A stretch of DNA of 64,000 bases from Pseudomonas sp. (GTDB lineage: Bacteria; Pseudomonadota; Gammaproteobacteria; Pseudomonadales; Pseudomonadaceae): the NCBI RefSeq assembly GCF_030690725.1, contig NZ_JAUYGD010000029.1, forward strand, positions 1 to 64,000. Direction: 5' to 3'. The notes below the pieces were generated by a model that was given only the letters and a program-made list of their open reading frames with translations, did no database searches and was not told where the DNA came from. The position numbers and the translations under genes are program-made. Position 1 is the first letter of the stretch, and the number at the start of each line of letters is the position of its first letter. Below, one piece after another: positions 1-10,170 of this stretch.

Positions 1-20
1 CTTTGGCAGTGGTTCAGGCC

Positions 21-72
21 GTAGGATGGGTGCTAACCCATCAGCCAATTGATGGGTTAGCACCCATCCTAC
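21..72. repeat. Perfect 23-bp inverted repeat (hairpin)
   Basis: Arms at 21-43 and 50-72 are perfect inverted copies around a 6-nt spacer. There is no T-run after it on either strand, so it looks like a dispersed palindromic repeat rather than a terminator. It lies downstream of cysS; no gene is visible in positions 1-130. Confidence 0.8.
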
Positions 73-86
73 GGTGGTGAGCACAA

Positions 87-128
87 AGAAATGCCGCTTC
101 CCTGGCAAGGGCGAAGCGGCATTTTTCT
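87..128. terminator. Bidirectional intrinsic terminator after cysS
   Basis: A GC-rich hairpin (ATGCCGCTTC paired with GAAGCGGCAT) is flanked by an A-rich run on the left and a T-run on the right. It can end cysS transcription leftwards and any transcript entering from the left. Confidence 0.7.
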
Positions 129-179
129 TATGTGAACAGCATTACGCTCGAAAGCGGCCTTTTCATTCCAGCAACACAG

Positions 180-1562
180 CTAGTCAGCCAAACGCCAGGT
201 AGTGCCACCCTTGCCATCTTCCAGCACCACACCCATGGCGGTGAGCTGATCGCGGATGCGGTCGGACTCGCCCCAGTTCTTCTCGACGCGGGCCTGCAGA
301 CGCGCGGCGATCAGTGCTTCAACCTCGGCAGCATCCACCTTGCCGGCCGCACCGGCCTGCAGGAAAGCTTCCGGCTCAAGCTGCAACACACCCAGCACCC
401 CAGCCAGCTCCTTCAAGCGTGCCGCCAGCCCGGCAGCGGCCTGCAGTTCAGTTTCACGCAGGCGGTTGATCTCGCGGGCCAGCTCGAACAATACGGCGCA
501 GGCTTCCGGCGAGTTGAAATCGTCATCCATGGCCGCCGCAAAACGCTCGACAAATGCCTCGCCACCAACAGGCGCAGCCGCCGGCAGGCCTTTGAGCGCG
601 TTATAGAAGCGCTCCAGAGCGCCTTTGGCTTCGCGCAGGCTGTCTTCGGAGTAGTTGATCGGGCTGCGGTAGTGGCTGGACACCAGCAGGTAACGCACCA
701 CTTCCGGGTGATACTTCTCCAGCACTTCGCGAATGGTGAAGAAGTTGCCCAGGGATTTGGACATCTTCTCGCCGTCCACGCGCACCGCGCCAGCGTGCAT
801 CCAGGCATTGGCGTAGAGCTTGCCGGTGGCGGCTTCGCTCTGCGCGATCTCGTTTTCATGGTGCGGGAACACCAGATCCGGCCCGCCGCCATGGATGTCG
901 AAGGTCTCGCCCAGGCAGCAGGTCGACATCACCGAGCACTCGATATGCCAGCCTGGACGGCCCGCGCCCCAAGGCGATTCCCAACTCGGCTCCCCCGGCT
1001 TGGCCCCCTTCCACAAAACGAAATCCAGCGGGTCCTGCTTGGCTTCGTCGACCTCGATGCGCGCGCCAATCTTCAGGTCTTCGATCTTCTTGCGCGACAG
1101 TTTGCCGTAACCGACAAACTTGCCGACCCGGTAGTACACGTCGCCATTGCCAGGCGCGTAGGCAAAGCCTTTGTCGATCAGGGTCTGGATCATCTCGTGC
1201 ATGCCGGCGATATGCCCGGTGGCACGTGGTTCCTGATCCGGACGCAGGACATTCAGACGCGCTTCGTCTTCGTGCATGGCCGCGATCATGCGCTCGACCA
1301 GCGCTTCAAACGGCTCGCCGTTGTCATTGGCGCGCTTGATGATCTTGTCGTCGATGTCGGTGATATTGCGTACGTAGGTCACGTCATAGCCGCGATGGCG
1401 CAGCCAGCGAGTCACCACATCGAACGCCACCATCACCCGCGCATGACCGATATGACAGAAGTCGTAAACCGTCATGCCGCACACATACATGCGCACATGG
1501 TTCCCCACCAGCGGTTTGAAGACGTCTTTGCTTTTGGTCAGCGTGTTGTAGATCGAGAGCAT
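180..1562 (-). CDS. cysS: Cysteinyl-tRNA synthetase
   Basis: This cytoplasmic class I aminoacyl-tRNA synthetase (460 aa, the usual family length) charges tRNA-Cys. The HIGH motif is seen at residues 37-40 (CHIGHAR), a zinc-ligand cysteine lies near residue 28 (VCGMTVYD), and KMSKS is present in [12 protein letters not shown]. The start was set at the MLSIYNTL methionine because AAGGA lies just upstream and family members begin there; the reading frame stays open seven codons further 5'. It is on the same strand as glnS with a 66-bp gap, so the two synthetase genes may be cotranscribed. Nothing unusual was seen. Confidence 0.97.
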   Translation of the reverse strand: MLSIYNTLTKSKDVFKPLVGNHVRMYVCGMTVYDFCHIGHARVMVAFDVVTRWLRHRGYDVTYVRNITDIDDKIIKRANDNGEPFEALVERMIAAMHEDEARLNVLRPDQEPRATGHIAGMHEMIQTLIDKGFAYAPGNGDVYYRVGKFVGYGKLSRKKIEDLKIGARIEVDEAKQDPLDFVLWKGAKPGEPSWESPWGAGRPGWHIECSVMSTCCLGETFDIHGGGPDLVFPHHENEIAQSEAATGKLYANAWMHAGAVRVDGEKMSKSLGNFFTIREVLEKYHPEVVRYLLVSSHYRSPINYSEDSLREAKGALERFYNALKGLPAAAPVGGEAFVERFAAAMDDDFNSPEACAVLFELAREINRLRETELQAAAGLAARLKELAGVLGVLQLEPEAFLQAGAAGKVDAAEVEALIAARLQARVEKNWGESDRIRDQLTAMGVVLEDGKGGTTWRLAD

Positions 1563-1628
1563 CGGGGTTCCTTGGAAAACCACGGGCCAGAGGGCTGGCC
1601 CGGTCTATAACGCGTTCGGCTTGATTAA

Positions 1629-3293
1629 TTAAGCCCAGGAATCGCGCAGCGTTACGGTACGGTTGAAGACGGGCGCACCCGGCTTGCTGTCCTTGATGTC
1701 GGCGCAGAAGTAGCCTTCGCGCTCGAACTGGAAGCGCTCTTCCGGTGCGGCTTCGGCCAAGGATGGCTCGGCGCGACAGCCCTTGAGCACTACCAGCGAA
1801 TCCGGGTTGATATTGTCGAGGAAGCTGCCGCCCTCTTCGTCCTTCTCCGGGTTGGCCGAGCGGAACAGGCGGTCGTACAGGCGCACTTCACACTCAACGC
1901 TTTCAGCGGCCGGCACCCAGTGAATCACGCCTTTGACCTTACGGCCTTCAGGGTTCTTGCCCAGGGTGTTTTCGTCGTAGCTGCAGCGCAGTTCGACGAT
2001 ATTGCCGTCGGCATCCTTGATCGCTTCATCGGCGCGAATCACGTAGCTGCCGCGCAGGCGCGCTTCGCCACCAGGGATCAGGCGTTTGAAGCCGTCCGGC
2101 GGGGTTTCTTCGAAGTCACCGGCGTCGATATAGATCTCGCGACTGAACGGCAATACACGCACGCCCATATCCTGCTTGGGATGGCGCGGCAGTTCCAGAT
2201 TCTCGGTCTTGCCTTCCGGGTAATTGGTGATCACCACTTTCAGCGGCTTGAGCACGCACATGGCGCGGCCCGCATTGGCATCCAGGTCATCACGGATGGC
2301 GAACTCGAGCATGCCCATATCAACCACGCCGCCGGCGCGGTTGACGCCAATCATGTCGCAGAAGGTGCGGATCGACGCCGGCGTGTAGCCACGACGACGG
2401 AAGCCCGACAGGGTCGACATGCGCGGGTCGTCCCAACCATTGACGTGGTTTTCGTCGACCAACTGCTTGAGCTTGCGCTTGCTGGTGATGGTGTAGTTGA
2501 GGTTCAGACGAGCGAACTCGTACTGACGCGGCTGCGCCGGCACTGGCAGTTGCGCCAGGAACCACTCGTACAGCGGACGGTGGTCTTCGAACTCCAGGGT
2601 GCAGATCGAGTGGGTGATGCCTTCGATGGCATCCGACTGACCGTGGGTAAAGTCATAGCTCGGGTAGATGCACCACTTGTCGCCGGTCTGGTGGTGATGA
2701 GCATGGCGAATGCGGTACAGAATCGGGTCGCGCAGGTTGATGTTCGGCGAGGTCATGTCGATCTTCGCGCGCAGCGAACGGGCGCCATCAGCGAATTCAC
2801 CGGCTTTCATGCGGGCAAACAGATCAAGGTTTTCCTCGACGCTGCGCTCACGGAACGGGCTGTTCTTGCCCGGCTCGGTCAGATTGCCACGGTAGGCACG
2901 CATTTCTTCGGCGTTGAGGTCGCAGACAAAGGCCTTGCCCGCCTTGATCAGCTCGATAGCCCAGGCATGCAGTTGGTCGAAGTAGTTGGAGGCGTAACGC
3001 TCCTCGCCAGCCCACTGAAAGCCCAGCCACTGCACGTCGCTCTTGATCGCGTCGATATATTCCTGGTCTTCCTTGGCCGGGTTGGTGTCATCGAAGCGCA
3101 GGTTGCACTCGCCACCAAACTCCTTGGCCAGGCCGAAGTTCAGGCAGATCGACTTGGCGTGGCCAATATGCAGGTAGCCATTGGGCTCCGGCGGAAAACG
3201 GGTGATGATTTTCGCGTGCTTGCCGGCATCCAGATCGGCCTGGACGATGGGACGAAGAAAGTTAGCGGCGGCGACAGTTTCTGGCTTGCTCAT
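1629..3293 (-). CDS. glnS: Glutaminyl-tRNA synthetase
   Basis: GlnRS (554 aa) attaches glutamine to tRNA-Gln in the cytoplasm. HIGH is at about residues 42-45 within [15 protein letters not shown], which is typical of GlnRS/GluRS, and the second catalytic loop is the SKRKL variant. The C-terminal anticodon-binding beta-barrels fit the full length. The start at MSKPET is favoured because AAGGA precedes it; five extra in-frame codons upstream are probably untranslated. It is divergent from ppiB, with a 163-bp spacer containing a CTGTCA/TGACAG inverted repeat and a TATCAT candidate -10. Confidence 0.97.
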   Translation of the reverse strand: MSKPETVAAANFLRPIVQADLDAGKHAKIITRFPPEPNGYLHIGHAKSICLNFGLAKEFGGECNLRFDDTNPAKEDQEYIDAIKSDVQWLGFQWAGEERYASNYFDQLHAWAIELIKAGKAFVCDLNAEEMRAYRGNLTEPGKNSPFRERSVEENLDLFARMKAGEFADGARSLRAKIDMTSPNINLRDPILYRIRHAHHHQTGDKWCIYPSYDFTHGQSDAIEGITHSICTLEFEDHRPLYEWFLAQLPVPAQPRQYEFARLNLNYTITSKRKLKQLVDENHVNGWDDPRMSTLSGFRRRGYTPASIRTFCDMIGVNRAGGVVDMGMLEFAIRDDLDANAGRAMCVLKPLKVVITNYPEGKTENLELPRHPKQDMGVRVLPFSREIYIDAGDFEETPPDGFKRLIPGGEARLRGSYVIRADEAIKDADGNIVELRCSYDENTLGKNPEGRKVKGVIHWVPAAESVECEVRLYDRLFRSANPEKDEEGGSFLDNINPDSLVVLKGCRAEPSLAEAAPEERFQFEREGYFCADIKDSKPGAPVFNRTVTLRDSWA

Positions 3294-3456
3294 GGGGTCC
3301 TTGATCATGCAGGTGCGCGGCGTAGGGTAGGCCGACTAAAACAAAGCGCTTATCATAGCCGAAGCTGTCAACCCCCTGACAGGCCCAAGAACCGCTGCAA
3401 TGCCCTTTGCTGGAAATTCAGCGGCTCACGGATTTATCGACAGAGCGATTACCTAC

Positions 3457-3951
3457 ATGATCAAGCTGCACACCAACCACGGCGTTATCACCCTCAACCT
3501 GTTCGAAGACAAAGCCCCGGAAACCGTGGCCAACTTCAAGCAGTACGTCCAAGAAGGTCATTACGACAACACCGTTTTCCACCGCGTGATCAGCAACTTC
3601 ATGATCCAGGGCGGCGGTTTCGAGCCGGGCATGAAGCAGAAAACCACCCGCGCCCCGATCAAGAACGAAGCCAACAACGGCGTAGCCAACAAGATCGGTA
3701 CCGTGGCCATGGCCCGTACCATGGAGCCGCATTCGGCCTCCGCGCAGTTCTTTATCAACGTGGGCGACAACAGCTTCCTCAACCACAGCGCGCCGACCGT
3801 ACAAGGCTGGGGCTATGCGGTGTTTGGTGAAGTGGTTGAAGGCATGGACGTGGTCAACGCCATCAAGGCCGTTGCGACCACCAGCAAATCCGGCCACCAG
3901 GATGTACCGGTTGATGATGTGATCATCGAGCGTGCCGAGATCGTTGAGTGA
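3457..3951 (+). CDS. ppiB: Peptidyl-prolyl cis-trans isomerase B (cyclophilin)
   Basis: This cytoplasmic cyclophilin (164 aa) speeds proline isomerisation during folding. Characteristic blocks are [13 protein letters not shown] (with the catalytic-site arginine), [17 protein letters not shown] and [12 protein letters not shown]. No signal peptide is seen once the MIKLHTNHG start is used, which is the family start; the 19 codons upstream look untranslated. The stop overlaps the GTG start of lpxH (GTGA), so translation of the two genes is probably coupled. Confidence 0.96.
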   Translation: MIKLHTNHGVITLNLFEDKAPETVANFKQYVQEGHYDNTVFHRVISNFMIQGGGFEPGMKQKTTRAPIKNEANNGVANKIGTVAMARTMEPHSASAQFFINVGDNSFLNHSAPTVQGWGYAVFGEVVEGMDVVNAIKAVATTSKSGHQDVPVDDVIIERAEIVE

Positions 3952-4667
3952 TCCTACTGATCTCCGACCTGCATCTTGAACAGGAGCGCCCGGACATCAG
4001 CCGGGCGTTTCTGCATTTTCTCGAAACCCGCGCGGTTCAGGCCCAGGCGCTGTATATCTTGGGAGACTTCTTCGAAGTGTGGATCGGCGACGACGCCATC
4101 AGCCCCTTTCAACGTTCGATTGCCCAAGCCCTGCGCCAACTCAGTGAGCGCGGCACACGCATCTACCTGATGCATGGCAATCGCGACTTCCTACTCGGCA
4201 AGGCCTTCTGCCGCGAAGCCGGCTGTACCCTGCTTCCCGACCCTAGCGTGATCGAACTGAATGGCCAGCGCGTGCTGCTGATGCACGGCGACAGCATGTG
4301 TACCCAGGACATCGGCTATATGAAGCTGCGCCGCTGGCTACGCAACCCGCTGTCGCTGTTTATCCTGCGCAACCTGCCGCTGAGCACCCGGCAAAAGCTG
4401 GCGCGCAAGCTGCGCAATGAAAGCCGCACGCAAACGCGGATGAAAGCCAGCGAGATAGTCGACGTCACCCCGGATGAAGTACCGCGCGTCATGGCCGAAC
4501 ACGCTGTGCGGACACTGATTCACGGCCACACCCATCGCCCCGCCACTCATCAACTGCAGGTCAACGGCGAGCCCGCGCAGCGCATCGTGCTGGGCGACTG
4601 GGATAAGCAGGGCTGGGCATTGCAGGTCGACAGACAGGGTTTTAACCAGGCTCCCTTTACTCTTTAG
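3948..4667 (+). CDS. lpxH: UDP-2,3-diacylglucosamine diphosphatase
   Basis: LpxH hydrolyses UDP-2,3-diacylglucosamine to lipid X and UMP in lipid A synthesis, at the inner face of the cytoplasmic membrane. The 239-aa protein has the metallophosphoesterase series: SDLHL near the N terminus, [25 protein letters not shown] and HGHTHRPA. The start is GTG inside the ppiB stop region (4-bp overlap); the protein has no earlier in-frame start that fits the family. It is convergent with miaE with only 12 bp between stops and no obvious terminator there. Confidence 0.96.
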   Translation: MILLISDLHLEQERPDISRAFLHFLETRAVQAQALYILGDFFEVWIGDDAISPFQRSIAQALRQLSERGTRIYLMHGNRDFLLGKAFCREAGCTLLPDPSVIELNGQRVLLMHGDSMCTQDIGYMKLRRWLRNPLSLFILRNLPLSTRQKLARKLRNESRTQTRMKASEIVDVTPDEVPRVMAEHAVRTLIHGHTHRPATHQLQVNGEPAQRIVLGDWDKQGWALQVDRQGFNQAPFTL

Positions 4668-4679
4668 GCGAGCAGAAGC

Positions 4680-5285
4680 TCAAAGCGGTGGCACACCGCT
4701 ATGAAAGCGCATCTCGGTATCTGGCGACTCGATCAACTCCTGCTCCGCCGCTTTCACCCGTTCGATAGCCTGGTTTACGTCGCGTTCATCGCCGTACTGA
4801 TAGGCCAGCTTCAGGTAGTTCTGAAAATGCCGCGCCTCGCTTTTCAGCAAACCGAAGTAGAACTTGCCCAGTTCTTCATCCAGATGCGGCACCAAGGCCT
4901 CGAATCGCTCGCAGCTGCGCGCCTCGATAAACGCACCGACCACCAGGGTATCCACCAGTTTGTGCGGCTCGTGGGTACGCACCACCTTGCGCAGGCCCGA
5001 GGCGTAGCGCGCCGCCGACACCGGGCGCAGGCCGATCTTGCGGCGTTTCATGATGCGCAGCACCTGCTCATGGTGCACCAGCTCCTCACGGGCCAGACGC
5101 GACATGGCGTTGAGCAGGTCGACATAGGTGCTGTACTTGGCCATTAGGCTCAGGGCTGTGCTGGCGGCCTTGAATTCGCAGTTCTTGTGGTCAATCAGCA
5201 GGGTCTGTTGGTCAGCCAGGGCTGCGGTGATCCAGGCATCCGGCGTGCGGCAGCCGAGAAACTCGTGAATTTCCGGCAGGCTCAT
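4680..5285 (-). CDS. miaE: tRNA 2-methylthio-N6-isopentenyl adenosine-37 hydroxylase
   Basis: MiaE is a non-haem di-iron mono-oxygenase that hydroxylates ms2i6A-37 in tRNAs reading UNN codons. The 201-aa protein has ferritin-like metal-binding helices: REELVHHEQVL, FIEARSCERFE and LLKSEARHFQNY supply the Glu and His ligands. The start at MSLPEIHEFL is preceded by GGAGACG; an 18-codon upstream extension in the same frame is unlike the family. The gene is divergent from the universal stress protein across about 250 bp. Confidence 0.93.
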   Translation of the reverse strand: MSLPEIHEFLGCRTPDAWITAALADQQTLLIDHKNCEFKAASTALSLMAKYSTYVDLLNAMSRLAREELVHHEQVLRIMKRRKIGLRPVSAARYASGLRKVVRTHEPHKLVDTLVVGAFIEARSCERFEALVPHLDEELGKFYFGLLKSEARHFQNYLKLAYQYGDERDVNQAIERVKAAEQELIESPDTEMRFHSGVPPL

Positions 5286-5455
5286 CGGCGCGTCTCCGTT
5301 ACAAGACGGTGACATGCCAACAGACAAGGGGCAAAACAACGCAGCAGATCATCGGTTGCGGCTAACAGATACATAAATTCACAAAAATGGGCGGGCTTGA
5401 GTGCTGCGGCTGCAGGGCCGCCATTATACGAATGAACACGCGAACAGCCACTCGA

Positions 5456-5498
5456 TTGACGCCGGTCAAGCACCAAGCCAGTGGCAGCGATCTATAGT
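5456..5498 (+). promoter_or_regulatory. Anr/FNR-type box and -10 of the universal stress gene
   Basis: TTGAC-GCCG-GTCAA (5456-5469) is a perfect palindrome matching the Anr/Dnr half-site pattern. A TATAGT -10 lies at 5493-5498, which puts the box near -41.5 of the expected start site, the classic position for activation by an FNR-family protein. Anr control of universal stress genes is known in Pseudomonas; here it is inferred from sequence. Confidence 0.6.
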
Positions 5499-5534
5499 GA
5501 TAAACAGTACAACCGACTGCACATGGAGATGATC

Positions 5535-6398
5535 ATGCAAGCTATTCGCAGCATTCTGGTGGTGATGGAGCCCAATCACACGGAAGACCTGGCCCTCAAA
5601 CGCGCCAAACTGATTGCCGGCGTCACCCAATCGCACCTGCACCTGCTGGTCTGCGACAGGAAAAGTGATCACACCGGCTACCTGCGCGACCTTACCGGCT
5701 TGCTCAACAGCGAAGGGTTCAGCACCTCCAGCCAGCAGGCCTGGGATGAAAATCAACACCAGACCATCATCAATGTGCAGCAAGCCGAAGGCTGCGGCCT
5801 GGTGGTCAAGCAACACTTCCCCGACAACCCACTGAAAAAAGCCCTGCTCACCCCCGATGACTGGAAACTGCTGCGCTACTGCCCAGCCCCGGTGCTGATG
5901 GTAAAAACCGAAAAATCCTGGGCGGGCACCGCCATCCTCGCGGCGGTCGATGTCGGCAATGCAGACAGCGAGCACCGCACCCTGCACACCAGTATCGTCA
6001 GCCATGGCTTTGATATTGCCGCCCTGGCCAAAGCCGAGCTGCATGTGATCAGCGCTCACCCGGCGCCGATGCTCTCGGCCGCCGACCCAACCTTCCAGCT
6101 CAAGGAAACCATCGAGGCGCGCTACCGCGAGCAATGCAAGGCCTTCCAGGCTGAATACGAGATCAGCGATGAACGCCTGCATATCGCCGAAGGCCCGGCC
6201 GACGTGCTGATCCCTCAGGCTGCGCACCGGCTCAACGCTGGCGTGACGGTGATCGGCACCGTGGCGCGCACCGGGATTTCTGGCGCGCTGATCGGCAATA
6301 CCGCCGAGGTGATTCTCGACTCGCTGGAAAGCGACATTCTGGTACTCAAGCCGGATGACATCATCGCCCACCTGGAAGAACTGGTCGCCCAGCGCTAA
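5535..6398 (+). CDS. Universal stress protein (tandem Usp domains)
   Basis: The 287-aa cytoplasmic protein has two Usp folds. The first begins with IRSILVVMEPNHTEDLAL. The second, from about residue 135, starts GTAILAAVDVG and ends in the nucleotide-binding stretch GTVARTGISGALIGNTAE followed by SDILVLKP. Tandem UspE-like proteins act in stress or anaerobic survival; the exact role here is unknown. The start at MQAIRSIL is chosen for the GGAG eight bases upstream over earlier in-frame methionines. The Anr-like box upstream points to induction at low oxygen. A terminator follows directly. Confidence 0.88.
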   Translation: MQAIRSILVVMEPNHTEDLALKRAKLIAGVTQSHLHLLVCDRKSDHTGYLRDLTGLLNSEGFSTSSQQAWDENQHQTIINVQQAEGCGLVVKQHFPDNPLKKALLTPDDWKLLRYCPAPVLMVKTEKSWAGTAILAAVDVGNADSEHRTLHTSIVSHGFDIAALAKAELHVISAHPAPMLSAADPTFQLKETIEARYREQCKAFQAEYEISDERLHIAEGPADVLIPQAAHRLNAGVTVIGTVARTGISGALIGNTAEVILDSLESDILVLKPDDIIAHLEELVAQR

Positions 6399-6415
6399 CC
6401 CGCCTGCCGCGCAAC

Positions 6416-6445
6416 AAAAAAGCCGCCTGGAATAGGCGGCTTTTT
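6416..6445 (+). terminator. Intrinsic terminator after the Usp gene
   Basis: AGCCGCCT-ggaat-AGGCGGCT is followed by a T-run and preceded by an A-run, so it also serves the convergent DUF1289 gene. Confidence 0.85.
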
Positions 6446-6461
6446 CATTTGCAAGATGGCT

Positions 6462-6938
6462 TCAGACTCTTATCTCAAGCCCTTCAAGCAGAAAGCGCGG
6501 CGCGATATAGCGCTCGTAGTGCGCTTCGGACAGCAGAAAGAACTCGCGATCAATCGCATCGCGCAACTCCGGCAGGTTCCACTCGCGAAACTCCGGCAAC
6601 AGCACCATGCCATAGGCATTCAGCTGGCTGATCACCCGCGCACCACGGGCAATCAACTGATAGGCCCAGCAATACGGCGACTGCTGCGGCACAAAGCGGA
6701 TCTTGCGCTGTTCCAGCTGCATCCGCAGACGATCAGCATCGAAAACTTCCAACTTGGCCGCCATCACCTGCACCAACAGCACCTCCAGGCGCAGCCATAC
6801 GGCGCGTTTTTCCTCGTCGTTATAGCCGTTCCAGTTGATAACCTCATGGTGGAAGCGCTTGCAGCCACGGCAGACCAAATCGCCGTAAACCGTGGAGCAC
6901 AGGCCGACACAAGGGGTTTTGATACGTTGGTTGGACAT
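6462..6938 (-). CDS. DUF1289 domain protein
   Basis: This 158-aa protein of unknown function has an N-terminal DUF1289 motif, with cysteines in TPCVGLCSTVYGDLVCRGCKR (C-x3-C then C-x2-C), suggesting a small metal-binding site. The rest is helical and charged, with no membrane segment. MSNQRIKTPC is taken as the start since the DUF1289 motif normally lies at the very N terminus; MPFVMSN, four codons upstream, is an alternative, and neither has a clear ribosome site. The Usp-DUF1289-acnB order matches P. aeruginosa as I recall it. Confidence 0.8.
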   Translation of the reverse strand: MSNQRIKTPCVGLCSTVYGDLVCRGCKRFHHEVINWNGYNDEEKRAVWLRLEVLLVQVMAAKLEVFDADRLRMQLEQRKIRFVPQQSPYCWAYQLIARGARVISQLNAYGMVLLPEFREWNLPELRDAIDREFFLLSEAHYERYIAPRFLLEGLEIRV

Positions 6939-7024
6939 AACGAAAGGCATGGGTACTGGCGGACAGGCTGGCATCTTAGCCCTTTGTCTAAGGCAGATCA
7001 CCCCCAGATAAACAGGGCCTTTGG

Positions 7025-7053
7025 CTTAACTTTTTCAAAGCTTTCCAGTAGAA
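7025..7053 (+). promoter_or_regulatory. Candidate sigma-70 promoter of acnB
   Basis: CTTAAC (7025-7030) and TAGAAT (7048-7053) are separated by 17 bp. Transcription would start near 7060, giving acnB a leader of about 285 nt. Confidence 0.45.
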
Positions 7054-7087
7054 TCGGCCGGCCTTTTAGAGGCAGCAACGTCCGTTG

Positions 7088-7226
7088 GAAGCTGTTTTCA
7101 AAGCGTCACGAGCACAGTCAATCCTGCAGGTTCGATGTTGGTGCCGACCCTTGAACCACCCTTCAAGTGTCTGCACCAGCCCTCATCCAGCCCGTCCTGC
7201 CGGCGTAAAACTTTGAAAACAGCTTC
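7088..7226 (+). other. Long-range 16-bp inverted repeat in the acnB leader
   Basis: The 16-bp arm at 7088-7103 is the perfect reverse complement of 7211-7226, with 107 nt between them. Both arms lie in the predicted acnB transcript, so they could form a stem closing a large loop about 120 nt before the start codon. A second TTTTCAAAGC at 7032-7041 sits in the promoter. No ORF of note is in this 400-bp stretch. The function is unknown; a cis-acting RNA structure is the simplest reading. Confidence 0.6.
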
Positions 7227-7344
7227 TGCAAGAAAACAGCAAAACCTCGGCTGAGCGGCCCATAAAGCCACGAAGCGCCTGGTTTGTTGCTTTCTGGATC
7301 GCGTCCCGGACAACCCTTTGGGACCACTGATGAGGGTAATAACT

Positions 7345-9954
7345 GTGCTTGAAGCCTATCGCAAACATGTAGCAGAGCGTGCCGCTCAGGGTATCGTGCC
7401 CCAGCCGCTGAACGCCGAACAAACCGCAGGCCTGATCGAGCTGCTGAAAACCCCGCCCACCGGCGAAGAAGCTTTTCTTCTCGACCTGATTACCAACCGC
7501 GTGCCGCCAGGCGTCGACGAAGCCGCCTACGTCAAGGCCGGTTTCCTCTCTGCCCTTGCCAAAGGCGAAGTCACTTCCCCACTGATCAGCAAGCAACACG
7601 CTGTTGAACTGCTCGGCACCATGCAGGGCGGCTACAACATCGCCACGCTGGTTGAGCTGCTCGACGACAGCGAACTGGCTGCCGTGACTGCCGAGCAACT
7701 GAAGCACACCCTGTTGATGTTCGACGCCTTCCACGACGTCGCTGAAAAAGCCAAGAACGGCAACGTTCACGCCAAAGGCGTACTGCAATCCTGGGCTGAC
7801 GGCGAGTGGTTCAAGAACCGCCCGACTCTGGCCGACAAGATCAGCCTGCGCGTGTTCAAGGTGACCGGCGAAACCAACACCGACGACCTGTCCCCGGCTC
7901 CAGACGCCTGGTCGCGTCCGGATATCCCGCTGCACGCCCTGGCCATGCTGAAAATGGCCCGCGACGGCATCGTGCCGGACGAGCAAGGCGTAACCGGCCC
8001 GATGAAGCAGATCGAAGCCATGCGCGGCCAAGGTTTCCCGATTGCCTACGTCGGCGACGTAGTCGGTACCGGTTCCTCGCGTAAGTCCGCCACCAACTCG
8101 GTGCTGTGGTTCTTCGGCGACGACATCCCTAACGTGCCGAACAAGCGCGCTGGTGGTTTCTGCTTCGGCAGCAAGATTGCTCCGATCTTCTACAACACCA
8201 TGGAAGATGCCGGCGCCCTGCCAATCGAATTCGACGTTTCCAACATGCACATGGGCGACGTGATCGACCTGTACCCGCATGCTGGCAAAGTCTGCAAGCA
8301 CGGCACCGACGAAGTACTGACCACCTTCGAAATGAAGACGCCAGTACTGCTCGACGAAGTCCGCGCTGGCGGCCGTATCCCGCTGATCATCGGTCGCGGT
8401 CTGACCGAGAAAGCACGCGCCGAACTGGGCCTGGGCCCAACCGATCTGTTCAAGCTGCCTGAGCCACCTGCTGCCAGCACCAAGGGTTTCACCCTGGCGC
8501 AGAAGATGGTCGGCAAGGCGTGCGGCCTGCCGGAAGGCAAAGGCGTACGTCCTGGCACCTACTGCGAACCGAAGATGACTACCGTCGGCTCCCAGGACAC
8601 TACTGGCCCGATGACCCGCGACGAGCTGAAAGACCTGGCTTGCCTGGGCTTCTCCGCTGACCTGGTCATGCAGTCGTTCTGCCACACCGCTGCCTATCCG
8701 AAGCCAATCGACGTCACCACCCACCACACCCTGCCGGATTTCATCCGCACCCGTGGCGGCGTGTCCCTGCGTCCTGGCGACGGCATCATCCACAGCTGGC
8801 TGAACCGTATGCTGCTGCCGGACACCGTCGGTACCGGTGGTGACTCGCACACCCGCTTCCCAATCGGCATCTCCTTCCCGGCTGGTTCTGGCCTGGTTGC
8901 CTTCGCCGCTGCCACTGGCGTAATGCCGCTGGACATGCCGGAGTCGGTACTGGTGCGCTTCAAGGGCAAACTGCAGCCAGGCATCACCCTGCGTGACCTG
9001 GTGCATGCCATCCCTTACGTAGCCATCCAGAAAGGTCTGCTGACCGTCGAGAAGAAAGGCAAGAAGAACATCTTCTCCGGCCGCATCCTCGAGATCGAAG
9101 GTCTGGACGAGCTGACCGTTGAACAGGCTTTCGAGCTGTCCGACGCCTCTGCCGAGCGTTCCGCCGCTGGTTGCACCATCAAGCTGCCGGAAAAGGCGAT
9201 TGCCGAGTACCTGCGTTCGAACATCACCCTGCTGCGCTGGATGATCAGCGAAGGCTACGGCGATGCGCGCACCATGGAACGTCGCGCTCAAGCGATGGAA
9301 GCCTGGTTGGCCGATCCGAAGCTGATGGAAGCCGACAAGGACGCCGAGTACGCCGAAATCATCGAAATCGACCTGGCCGACATCAACGAGCCGGTTCTCT
9401 GCGCACCGAACGACCCGGACGATGCCCGTCTGCTGTCCTCCGTTCAGGGCGAGAAGATCGACGAAGTGTTTATCGGTTCGTGCATGACCAACATCGGTCA
9501 CTTCCGCGCGGCTGGTAAGTTGCTGGAAAAAGTCGAAGGCACCCTGCCGACTCGTCTGTGGCTGTCGCCGCCGACCAAGATGGACCAGCATCAGCTGACC
9601 GAAGAAGGCTACTACGGCATCTACGGCAAAGCCGGCGCGCGCATGGAAATGCCGGGCTGCTCGCTGTGCATGGGTAACCAGGCACGCGTTGAGGCGAACT
9701 CCACCGTGGTTTCGACCTCCACCCGTAACTTCCCCAACCGTTTGGGCGATGGTGCCAACGTCTACCTGGCCTCGGCCGAGTTGGCGGCTGTTGCAGCCAT
9801 CACCGGCAAACTGCCGACTGTTGAGGAATACATGGTCTACGCGAAGAAAATCGACACCATGGCAGCGGACGTCTACCGCTACCTGAGTTTCGACCAGATC
9901 GCTGAGTTCCGTGAAGCAGCTGCAAACGCCCAGATCCCTGCTATTCAGGTCTAA
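7345..9954 (+). CDS. acnB: Bifunctional aconitate hydratase B / 2-methylisocitrate dehydratase
   Basis: AcnB (869 aa, full length) interconverts citrate and isocitrate in the TCA cycle and can hydrate 2-methylaconitate. The N-terminal HEAT-like and swivel domains come first, as in AcnB and unlike AcnA/AcnD. The [4Fe-4S] ligands are the cysteines in [11 protein letters not shown] and [11 protein letters not shown]. The start is GTG (reading [15 protein letters not shown] after it) with GAGGG nine bases upstream; a nine-codon upstream ATG extension is not in the family. It could serve the prp pathway encoded at 35-42 kb as well. The long structured leader suggests post-transcriptional control. 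Confidence 0.97.
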   Translation: MLEAYRKHVAERAAQGIVPQPLNAEQTAGLIELLKTPPTGEEAFLLDLITNRVPPGVDEAAYVKAGFLSALAKGEVTSPLISKQHAVELLGTMQGGYNIATLVELLDDSELAAVTAEQLKHTLLMFDAFHDVAEKAKNGNVHAKGVLQSWADGEWFKNRPTLADKISLRVFKVTGETNTDDLSPAPDAWSRPDIPLHALAMLKMARDGIVPDEQGVTGPMKQIEAMRGQGFPIAYVGDVVGTGSSRKSATNSVLWFFGDDIPNVPNKRAGGFCFGSKIAPIFYNTMEDAGALPIEFDVSNMHMGDVIDLYPHAGKVCKHGTDEVLTTFEMKTPVLLDEVRAGGRIPLIIGRGLTEKARAELGLGPTDLFKLPEPPAASTKGFTLAQKMVGKACGLPEGKGVRPGTYCEPKMTTVGSQDTTGPMTRDELKDLACLGFSADLVMQSFCHTAAYPKPIDVTTHHTLPDFIRTRGGVSLRPGDGIIHSWLNRMLLPDTVGTGGDSHTRFPIGISFPAGSGLVAFAAATGVMPLDMPESVLVRFKGKLQPGITLRDLVHAIPYVAIQKGLLTVEKKGKKNIFSGRILEIEGLDELTVEQAFELSDASAERSAAGCTIKLPEKAIAEYLRSNITLLRWMISEGYGDARTMERRAQAMEAWLADPKLMEADKDAEYAEIIEIDLADINEPVLCAPNDPDDARLLSSVQGEKIDEVFIGSCMTNIGHFRAAGKLLEKVEGTLPTRLWLSPPTKMDQHQLTEEGYYGIYGKAGARMEMPGCSLCMGNQARVEANSTVVSTSTRNFPNRLGDGANVYLASAELAAVAAITGKLPTVEEYMVYAKKIDTMAADVYRYLSFDQIAEFREAAANAQIPAIQV

Positions 9955-9971
9955 GCGTTACCCGCAACAAG

Positions 9972-9999
9972 AAAGCCCCGCCTAGTGCGGGGCTTTTTC
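9972..9999 (+). terminator. Intrinsic terminator after acnB
   Basis: AAAGCCCCGC-ctagt-GCGGGGCTTT hairpin followed by T-rich sequence. Confidence 0.9.
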
Positions 10000-10027
10000 T
10001 TTTCCGCCGTAGTAGCTCGCAGGACAG

Positions 10028-10045
10028 ATGGCATATGCCTTGCTT
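10028..10045 (+). promoter_or_regulatory. Sigma-54 promoter of nasST
   Basis: TGGCATATGCCTTGCT has GG at 10030-10031 and GC at 10042-10043, the exact 10-bp gap of a -24/-12 element. This implies NtrC-type nitrogen control of nasST. I saw no clear NtrC site between here and acnB. Confidence 0.65.
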
Positions 10046-10054
10046 TGGCTTACG

Positions 10055-10148
10055 CCATTAGGCCTTTCCAACGGCGGAAATGGCTGAAATAGACAATGGT
10101 GTCGTTCTGATCGCAGACTGAAGTCGGCGTTTGGTACGGCACCTTTTT
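10055..10148 (+). ncRNA. Candidate NasT (ANTAR)-responsive leader of nasST
   Basis: A hairpin TTTCC-AACGGC-GGAAA (10065-10080) has a six-base loop with A at position 1 and G at position 4, the hallmark of ANTAR-protein RNA targets; the stem extends past a bulged T. It is followed by a terminator whose stem GGTGTCGT (10098-10105) pairs with ACGGCACC (10136-10143) and runs into TTTTT, just before the nasS start. The layout predicts NasT antitermination of its own operon. Confidence 0.6.
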
Positions 10149-10170
10149 GTGTGGGCACAGGAAACGCACC

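Noticed and set aside
21..72. Hairpin at the window start as a terminator
   Set aside because: No T-run on either side; the adjacent hairpin at 87-128 is the better terminator.
132..1610. 492-codon open frame antisense to cysS
   Set aside because: Shadow of cysS; low-complexity His/Arg/Gln-rich translation with no recognisable domain.
1920..3830. 636-codon open frame antisense to glnS and running into ppiB
   Set aside because: It covers two clear genes on other frames and has no domain.
7183..9591. 802-codon open frame antisense to acnB
   Set aside because: It mirrors codon periodicity of the highly biased acnB gene, has no family motifs and no ribosome site.
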